Below are positions 15,875 to 20,960 of a stretch of 20,960 nucleotides of DNA, piece after piece. This DNA is from JAZLIC01 sp045617225 (GTDB lineage: Bacteria; Bacillota; Clostridia; Monoglobales; Monoglobaceae), in contig JAZLIC010000147.1 of assembly GCA_045617225.1 (NCBI GenBank), positions 1 through 20,960 of the forward strand, given 5' to 3'. The position numbers were made by a program, and so were the translations under genes. A model generated the notes under the pieces. The model was not told where the DNA came from. It saw nothing but the letters and a program-made list of their open reading frames with translations, and did not search any database. The first letter of the stretch is position 1; the number at the start of each line of letters is the position of its first letter.

Positions 15875-17233
15875 CTAATTTTTCAAGCTATGTATAGGTG
15901 CGGGAATTCGTCCTCCGCGCTTTATAAACTCCTCGCTTGAATAATTGTGTACCGGCATAACCGGTGCGGCACCCAAAAGTCCGCCGAACTCCACGCTGTC
16001 CCCAACCTTTTTACCGGCGGCAGGGATAATACGCACAGCGGTAGTCTTTTGATTTATCATTCCGATTGCGACCTCGTCTGCAATAATGGCAGATATGGTA
16101 GACGCCGGCGTATCACCGGGAACTGCAATCATATCAAGCCCAACCGAGCAAACACAAGTCATAGCTTCAAGCTTATCCAAGCAGAGCGCACCGCACTCTG
16201 CGGCGGCTATCATACCTGCGTCCTCACTGACAGGGATAAAAGCACCGCTAAGTCCGCCAACGTAGCTTGATGCCATAACGCCGCCCTTTTTGACTGCATC
16301 ATTCAGCAGTGCAAGTGCTGCCGTTGTGCCGTGTGTTCCACACTTTTCAAGTCCCATTTCCTCTAAAATATATGCCACACTGTCGCCTACTGCCGGAGTA
16401 GGTGCAAGGGACAAATCAACTATACCAAACGGTACGCCGAGCATAGACGACGCTTCACGGGCAACCAACTGTCCCATCCTTGTAATCTTAAACGCAGTCT
16501 TTTTGATAGTTTCCGAAACAACGCCGAAGTCTGCGCCCTTAACCTGTTCCAAGGCACACTTTACAACGCCCGGGCCGCTGACACCTACATTTATTACACA
16601 ATCGCCCTCGCCTACGCCGTGGAATGCACCTGCCATAAACGGATTGTCCTCTACGGGATTTGCAAAAACAACGAACTTTGCACAACCCATTGAATTATCG
16701 TCGGCGCTTCGCTTTGCGGTTTCAACAACTATCTCGCCCATTCTGCGCACCGCATCCATATTGATGCCTGCCTTGGTTGTTGCAACGCCTACCGAGGAGC
16801 ATACCCTCTCCGTACTGCAAAGCACCTCGGGGATAGAGTCAATCAATATCTTATCGCCCTTTGAAAAGCCTTTATGCACAAGGGCGGAATAACCGCCGAT
16901 AAAGTTTACCCCTGTTTCTTTTGCGGCACTGTCAAGAGCCTTTGCAAACGGCAGATAATCGGAAGTATCGCTTGCACCTGCCACCATTGATATCGGAGTG
17001 ACGGATATACGCTTATTTATAATGGGGATACCGTATCTTTTGCTTATGTCCTCACCTGTATACACAAGCTTATCCGCATATCTTGTAATCTTATCATAGA
17101 TTTTTTGACACGCCTTTTTGGGGTCCGCATCTGCGCAATCAAGCAACGATATACCCATAGTGATTGTGCGAATGTCAAGATGCTCTTCTCGTATCATTTT
17201 AATTGTTTCAATTATTTCGCTTGTATTTATCAT
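15875..17233 (-). CDS. PFL family protein (UPF0210/DUF711)
   Basis: The 452-residue product belongs to the UPF0210/DUF711 family, whose structure is related to pyruvate formate-lyase-like folds but whose function is unknown. Recognisable stretches are ITMGISLLDCADAD near residue 20, INKRISVTPISMVAG around 70-85, GGYSALVHKGFSKGD, STERVCSSVGVATTKAGIN, and HGTTAALALLNDAVKKGG. The start is the ATG at 17233, with a G-rich Shine-Dalgarno sequence about seven bases upstream; the frame extends three codons to a GTG that lies too close to that site. It follows the ACT-domain gene by 14 bp. The two families are typically adjacent in other genomes, which suggests one functional unit. I see no classic Gly-radical motif. 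Confidence 0.93.
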   Translation of the reverse strand: MINTSEIIETIKMIREEHLDIRTITMGISLLDCADADPKKACQKIYDKITRYADKLVYTGEDISKRYGIPIINKRISVTPISMVAGASDTSDYLPFAKALDSAAKETGVNFIGGYSALVHKGFSKGDKILIDSIPEVLCSTERVCSSVGVATTKAGINMDAVRRMGEIVVETAKRSADDNSMGCAKFVVFANPVEDNPFMAGAFHGVGEGDCVINVGVSGPGVVKCALEQVKGADFGVVSETIKKTAFKITRMGQLVAREASSMLGVPFGIVDLSLAPTPAVGDSVAYILEEMGLEKCGTHGTTAALALLNDAVKKGGVMASSYVGGLSGAFIPVSEDAGMIAAAECGALCLDKLEAMTCVCSVGLDMIAVPGDTPASTISAIIADEVAIGMINQKTTAVRIIPAAGKKVGDSVEFGGLLGAAPVMPVHNYSSEEFIKRGGRIPAPIHSLKN

Positions 17234-17247
17234 CTTAAACACCCCAC

Positions 17248-17517
17248 TTATATACGGTGCATACTATTGAAAATTTCCTCGTGACGGAGCCTGATTTCAA
17301 GTCCCATATCCTCACCAAGAGTTTCAAGAGCTTTTGAAAGCTCATCAAACGGGACAGAACTCTTTGAAATATCAATAAGCATAATCATTGTGAACAAGTC
17401 CTGCATAATAGTTTGATTTATATCCATAATGTTAATATTTCTCTCAAAGAGCAAGCCACTTGTCTTTGCTATAATTCCGGGCTTGTCAATTCCCATAACA
17501 GTAACTATTGCACGCAT
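17248..17517 (-). CDS. ACT domain-containing protein (UPF0237)
   Basis: The 89-residue product is a stand-alone ACT domain of the UPF0237 type, starting MRAIVTVMGIDKPGIIAKT with the G-x-D-x-P-G-I ligand-loop pattern of ACT domains. Such domains usually dimerise and bind amino acids or other small ligands; the ligand of this family is unknown. The ATG at 17517 is chosen, with AGGAG eight bases upstream; a TTG one codon earlier is a possible alternative. It is the first gene after a consensus promoter and precedes the PFL-family gene, its usual partner. Confidence 0.93.
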   Translation of the reverse strand: MRAIVTVMGIDKPGIIAKTSGLLFERNINIMDINQTIMQDLFTMIMLIDISKSSVPFDELSKALETLGEDMGLEIRLRHEEIFNSMHRI

Positions 17518-17538
17518 CAAAGCATCTCCTTTTTAAGT

Positions 17539-17560
17539 AACGGATAAAACATAATCCGTT
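17539..17560 (-). promoter_or_regulatory. Hairpin in the leader of the ACT/PFL/ATPase operon
   Basis: AACGGAT (17539-17545) and ATCCGTT (17554-17560) form a 7-bp perfect stem with an 8-base loop inside the 5' untranslated leader, about 10 bases upstream of the AGGAG of the ACT gene. It is too weak and lacks a T tract to be a normal terminator. It could influence translation or mRNA stability. Confidence 0.35.
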
Positions 17561-17579
17561 TACAGAATTTTATCTTAAT

Positions 17580-17608
17580 ATTATAGTACTTTACTTATAT
17601 TATGTCAA
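17580..17608 (-). promoter_or_regulatory. Consensus SigA promoter of the ACT/PFL/V-ATPase operon
   Basis: On the minus strand TTGACA (17608-17603) and TATAAT (17585-17580) are both perfect consensus hexamers separated by the ideal 17 bp. It lies about 62 bp upstream of the ACT start codon. Because intergenic gaps downstream are short through to the end of subunit D, it may drive all 11 genes. Confidence 0.9.
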
Positions 17609-17733
17609 CAGTTCAGGCAACACAAATCGTCCAATTATTATCGTCGCAAACCGCCCTAAATCGTCATTTTAACAGATACGCTGAACCAACAGCCGAAAAG
17701 CATTTTTTGAATAAAACAAACTTTACCGTTATT

Positions 17734-17808
17734 GGTAGGAGCGGTCCCTGTGTGGCCGTCCGATTTTGCGAAAAATAAATTTTACATTGCGGTCGGGAGC
17801 GGCAGACC
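17734..17808. repeat. GC-rich intergenic repeat element
   Basis: GGTAGGAGCGGTC and a TGGCCGTCC arm with an intervening CCTGTG segment form an imperfect palindrome at about 17734-17762, followed by a GCGGTCGGGAGCGGC segment (17789-17803). The first part resembles the degenerate element at 211-263. It looks like a small non-coding repeat of the REP/MITE kind; the wider copy number cannot be seen here. Confidence 0.45.
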
Positions 17809-17896
17809 AAAACAGGGCTTGGGCGATGAATTAAAAAAATTTGTTTTTCACAAGTGCATAAAAATCCGTCCTAAATCCCCTCCGTCAAGAGTTTAA

Positions 17897-17934
17897 GCCG
17901 TCCTACGAAGGAACGGCAGGAGCAAGCCCCTGCC
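17897..17934. repeat. Two adjacent hairpins, palindromic intergenic element
   Basis: GCCGTCC (17897-17903) pairs with GGAACGGC (17910-17917) with a one-base bulge, and GGCAGG (17915-17920) pairs with CCTGCC (17929-17934). The two hairpins share bases and so could switch between alternative folds. On the minus strand the second reads as GGCAGG-GGCTTGCT-CCTGCC. The structure is seen directly; membership of a genome-wide family is inferred. Confidence 0.55.
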
Positions 17935-17980
17935 CTACGATTATATATGGAGGCAAGATTTATGAAGGGCTACGATAGCA

Positions 17981-18007
17981 CGGGCGGCCACATAGAGTGA
18001 CCGCCCG
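17981..18007. repeat. Strong GC-rich hairpin downstream of parC
   Basis: CGGGCGG-C-CAC (17981-17991) pairs with GTG-A-CCGCCCG (17997-18007) with one mismatch and a 5-base loop, 22 bp past the parC stop codon. There is no T tract on the minus strand, so it is not a standard intrinsic terminator. It may protect the 3' end of the parEC mRNA or be another copy of the palindromic repeat family. Confidence 0.6.
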
Positions 18008-18029
18008 CTTTGCTTATAGCATTTTAATT

Positions 18030-20225
18030 TTAGTTTTCCTCAAACTCAAAGCCTATCTGCACAACGCCCAAGTCCTCGTCACGAAGAATTGCGCCAGCCG
18101 CCGGAATTGTCTTTGTGCGATACCTGCTAACATTTGCAAGGGCGGCATCATATACCGTCTGCACTTCTTTTAAAGTGCTTCCTTTCTTGGCAGTAAGGAC
18201 ATTTACGCCCTGAGTACTTCTTGTCGTTTTAAGCGGCACTTTATCGGTGTTTACCACAAGCGCCCTGCCGTTACTGCTTTTAAGCAGGAGTTCCGTATCG
18301 CCTTTGATATGGAGCATACCAACAACAGAAGATTTAACGGAAAATCCGCCGGACAACTTTTTACGATTTGACTTGGTAGCATACGCACTAAGAGGCACTC
18401 TTGCCACCTTTCCGTTTTCAAAGCAGAATACAAGCTCGCCGGAATAATCGTCCGTTACAACCATACCGACTATATCCTCCTTTTCGGTCATACCCAAAAG
18501 GTTAGGTATAAACTCACCTAATTGGCTTGCCTTTCCGTCAGGTATATCATACGCCTTTAACTTATATACATCGCCGCTGCTTGCGAAGAATAAAACCTCG
18601 CTCTTATTCTCGGCGTCAACCTCCTGAACCAAAACATCGTCATCTTTTAAATGCTGCTCGCCGCTTGTTCTAAGCGATACCAAAGAAATCTTTTTGATAT
18701 AATTATGTGCGGTGCGGAAGAACTTTAATGAATAATTATCAATTATCTGCTCCTCTTTTACCTCCTGAACGGTATCGTCATAAACAATATCCGTTTTTCT
18801 GTCCGTACCGTACTTCTTGGCAATTTCTTTAAGTTGTTTTTCGATAATCTTGTTTACCTTCGCTTTACTGCTGAGCACGCTTTCAAGCTCTGCAATTTCG
18901 GCTTTAAGATTTTCTATCTCCGCAGTACGCTTTAAGATATAATCCTTATTTAAGTTTCTGAGCTTTATATCCGCAACATACTCGGCTTGAAGCTCTGTAA
19001 TCCCAAAACCGTCCATCAAGTTAGGCACAACTTTTGCATCGTCCTCGGTATTCCTGATAATCTTTATCGCCTTGTCAATATCCAAGTGTATACAAGCAAG
19101 GCCCTCCAAAAGATGGAGCTTCTCGCTCTTTCGCTTTATATCATAGGTAGTGGAACGGCGGATACAGTTACGCCTGAACCTCAACCACTCGCAGATAATA
19201 TCATTTACGCCAAGCACCATAGGCGAGCCTTCAACCAAAAGGTTAAAGTTACACCCAAAAGAGTCTTGCAGAGGTGTTGACTTAAAGAGTCGTGCCATCA
19301 GTTTTTTGGGGTCAGTGCCTCTTTTTAAGTCAATGGTCAGTTTAAGTCCCTTTAAGTCGGTTTCATCACGCAAATCCGAAATCTCTCTCGCACGCCCTGC
19401 CTTAATAAGCTCTATTATCTTATCCATTATAGCTTCAACCGTAGTGGTATATGGGATTTCGGTTATATCTATACAGTTCTGCTTTTTATCATAAGAATAC
19501 TTAGCACGCACCTTGACCGTACCTCTGCCCGTCTTATAAATTTCACGAAGCTCCGCCTCGTCATATATAAGCTCTCCGCCGGTCGGAAAATCAGGTGCCT
19601 TTAAAATACCCATAATGTCAGCCTCAGGCTCTTTAATAAGCTCGATTGTCGCTTCACACAGTTCCCTTAAATTAAAGCTGCATATATTTGATGCCATACC
19701 TACCGCAATACCCTGATTTGGATTTGCCAAAATATTTGGAAATGCAGTAGGGAGCAGTGTCGGTTCAAGCATTGTTCCGTCATAGTTATCCACAAAGTCA
19801 ACCGTGTCCTTGTCAATGTCACAGAACACCTCACTGCACACCTTAGAGAGCTTCGCCTCTGTATATCTTGATGCGGCATACGCCATATCTCTTGAATATA
19901 CACGGCCGAAGTTGCCCTTAGAGTCCACCAAAGGCAGAAGCAAGGCGCTGTTGCCCTCGGTAAGACGCACCATTGTTTCATAAATCGCCGCATCGCCGTG
20001 AGGGTTAAGCTTCATTGTCTGACCTACGATATTTGCAGACTTTGTCCTGCCTCCGTTTAACAGTCCCATCTTATACATAGTGTATAAAAGCTTCCTGTGG
20101 GACGGTTTTAAACCGTCAATCTCAGGTATGGCACGAGATACAATAACACTCATGGCATAGGGCATATAATTATATTCAAGTGTTTCCAATATTTTTTGCT
20201 CTTTAACAATTGGTTTCTTTGGCAT
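18030..20225 (-). CDS. parC: DNA topoisomerase IV subunit A (ParC-like)
   Basis: The 731-residue product is a type II topoisomerase A subunit that cleaves and rejoins DNA. The N-terminal breakage-reunion domain shows PSHRKLLYTMYKMGL (41-55), NPHGDAAIYETMVRL (74-88) and MAYAASRYTEAKLSK (114-128), with Tyr121 the expected catalytic tyrosine. A coiled-coil segment lies at about 430-475, and a beta-propeller C-terminal domain at about 500-725. The GyrA box (QRRGGKG) is missing: the equivalent place after YIKKISLVSLR holds TSGEQHLKDDD (520-530). This argues for a topo IV-like decatenase rather than gyrase. The ATG at 20225 is preferred because AGAGGA is nine bases upstream; an ATG at 20234 abuts that site. 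It follows parE closely. Confidence 0.9.
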   Translation of the reverse strand: MPKKPIVKEQKILETLEYNYMPYAMSVIVSRAIPEIDGLKPSHRKLLYTMYKMGLLNGGRTKSANIVGQTMKLNPHGDAAIYETMVRLTEGNSALLLPLVDSKGNFGRVYSRDMAYAASRYTEAKLSKVCSEVFCDIDKDTVDFVDNYDGTMLEPTLLPTAFPNILANPNQGIAVGMASNICSFNLRELCEATIELIKEPEADIMGILKAPDFPTGGELIYDEAELREIYKTGRGTVKVRAKYSYDKKQNCIDITEIPYTTTVEAIMDKIIELIKAGRAREISDLRDETDLKGLKLTIDLKRGTDPKKLMARLFKSTPLQDSFGCNFNLLVEGSPMVLGVNDIICEWLRFRRNCIRRSTTYDIKRKSEKLHLLEGLACIHLDIDKAIKIIRNTEDDAKVVPNLMDGFGITELQAEYVADIKLRNLNKDYILKRTAEIENLKAEIAELESVLSSKAKVNKIIEKQLKEIAKKYGTDRKTDIVYDDTVQEVKEEQIIDNYSLKFFRTAHNYIKKISLVSLRTSGEQHLKDDDVLVQEVDAENKSEVLFFASSGDVYKLKAYDIPDGKASQLGEFIPNLLGMTEKEDIVGMVVTDDYSGELVFCFENGKVARVPLSAYATKSNRKKLSGGFSVKSSVVGMLHIKGDTELLLKSSNGRALVVNTDKVPLKTTRSTQGVNVLTAKKGSTLKEVQTVYDAALANVSRYRTKTIPAAGAILRDEDLGVVQIGFEFEEN

Positions 20226-20239
20226 TTTTATCATTCCTC

Positions 20240-20960
20240 TTATGAAACATCTATCATATCCAAGAACAGATGTCCGTTATTTGCAATGTGTTCTTTTCTT
20301 CCTGCAAGGTTGTCGCCCAAAAGAAGGTCAAACATATCCCGTGTTGCGACAACATCATCGGGCAGCACCTTTATAAGCCTTCTGCTTTCCGGGTTCATTG
20401 TGGTTTCCCAGAGCATCTCCGGTTGGTTTTCGCCAAGTCCCTTGCTTCGCTGAATGGTATACTTTTTGTCACCGATTTTTTCTAAAATCTCCGTTTTTTC
20501 AGGTTCATTATAAGCAAAATACGTTTTGTCCTTACAGGTAATCTCATAAAGCGGTGATTCGGCAATATACACATATCCCTTTTCGATAAGCGTCGGCATA
20601 AGCCTGTAAATCATTGTAAGAACAAGGGTGCGTATCTGATAACCGTCAACATCTGCATCGGTACAAATAATAATCTTGCTCCACCTTAAATTCTCAATAT
20701 CAAAGGTATTTAGGTTTTTGTTATGCTTGGACTCTATCTCAATTCCGCAGCCCAACACTTTTAAAAGGTCGGTTATGATTTCGCTTTTAAATATCTTATC
20801 ATACTCCGCTTTAAGGCAGTTAAGTATCTTACCGCGGATTGCCATAATCGCCTGGAACTCACTGTCCCTTGCAAGCTTACAGGCACCAAGTGCAGAGTCG
20901 CCCTCTACGATATACACCTCTCGCCTTTCAAGGTCTTTGCTTCTGCAATCTACAAACTTT
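20240..20960 (-). CDS. parE: DNA topoisomerase IV subunit B (ParE-like), C-terminal part
   Basis: The reading frame is open to the right edge of the window, so this is the last roughly 240 residues of a longer gene; the true start is outside. It begins with CRSKDLERREVYIVEGDSALG, which covers the first acidic residue of the TOPRIM metal site, then RGKILN and TDADVDGYQIRTL, with the D-x-D metal ligands. Later it has RSKGLGENQPEMLWETTMNP, a strong GyrB/ParE signature, and ends with the short C-terminal domain. With ParC it forms the A2B2 enzyme. The pairing with a GyrA-box-less A subunit favours topo IV. The TOPRIM sequence departs from the usual EGDSAGG and ADVDGAHIRTL forms. The stop is 14 bp before the parC ATG. 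Confidence 0.9.
   Translation of the reverse strand, partial: KFVDCRSKDLERREVYIVEGDSALGACKLARDSEFQAIMAIRGKILNCLKAEYDKIFKSEIITDLLKVLGCGIEIESKHNKNLNTFDIENLRWSKIIICTDADVDGYQIRTLVLTMIYRLMPTLIEKGYVYIAESPLYEITCKDKTYFAYNEPEKTEILEKIGDKKYTIQRSKGLGENQPEMLWETTMNPESRRLIKVLPDDVVATRDMFDLLLGDNLAGRKEHIANNGHLFLDMIDVS

Larger units (their letters stand above)
17518..18029. other. Gene-free stretch between parC and the ACT gene
   Basis: About 510 bp with no credible gene on either strand. From the parC side it holds a cluster of GC-rich palindromic elements (17734-18007), an AT-rich stretch, and then the promoter and leader of the ACT operon. I see no strong T-tracted terminator for parC; the hairpin at 17981-18007 may serve in part. 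Confidence 0.75.

Noticed and set aside
16290..16892. Plus-strand open frame of 200 codons opposite the PFL-family gene
   Set aside because: Its residues (Ser, Pro, Ala, Thr rich) mirror the antisense of a well-conserved gene; there is no ribosome binding site or promoter.
17981..18007. Intrinsic terminator of parC
   Set aside because: The stem is strong but no T tract follows it on the minus strand, so I list it as a palindromic repeat that may act on mRNA stability.

Overview
This window looks like a chromosomal segment of a low-to-moderate GC, anaerobic Firmicute of class Clostridia, possibly a gut Oscillospiraceae/Ruminococcaceae-type genome. The evidence is the clostridial rnf gene order (C-D-G-E-A-B), a bacterial V-type ATPase operon, a second type II topoisomerase pair of the clostridial topo IV-like kind, strong Shine-Dalgarno sites, SigA-type promoters, and short GC-rich palindromic elements in the gene-free stretches. 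The taxonomic placement is inference; no rRNA or other marker gene is present. Every convincing gene lies on the minus strand, so the locus is transcribed from high to low coordinates.

Layout in the direction of transcription: (1) 20960-18030, the C-terminal part of a ParE-like subunit followed by a complete ParC-like subunit. (2) 18029-17518, about 510 bp without a gene, holding a cluster of GC-rich palindromic repeats and then a consensus SigA promoter (17580-17608). (3) 17517-7389, an apparent 11-gene operon: an ACT-domain protein (UPF0237), a PFL-family protein (UPF0210/DUF711), then V-type ATPase genes in the order G/H-type stalk, C, I, K, F, E, A, B, D. (4) 7139-5424, a monocistronic secreted protein with its own promoter and a strong terminator; it has a signal peptide, an N-terminal beta-rich domain, a Glu-Pro-Thr-Ala linker and four diverged tandem repeats of about 98 residues. 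(5) 5238-330, the Rnf operon rnfCDGEAB with its own promoter and a hairpin terminator. (6) 329-48, a short gene-free stretch with a degenerate palindromic element. (7) 47-1, the first 15 codons of a probable N-acetylmuramoyl-L-alanine amidase.

Functionally most of the window is membrane energetics. The Rnf complex links ferredoxin:NAD+ electron transfer to Na+ or H+ translocation, and the V-type ATPase interconverts ATP and an ion gradient. The c-ring (K) subunit keeps the ion-binding Glu but seems to lack the Na+-ligand residues known from the Enterococcus hirae enzyme, so the coupling ion is a real question. The parts least explained by known biology are the secreted four-repeat protein, the placement of the ACT/PFL pair at the head of the ATPase operon, and the intergenic palindromic elements. 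I saw no CRISPR array, tRNA, rRNA, transposase or phage gene.
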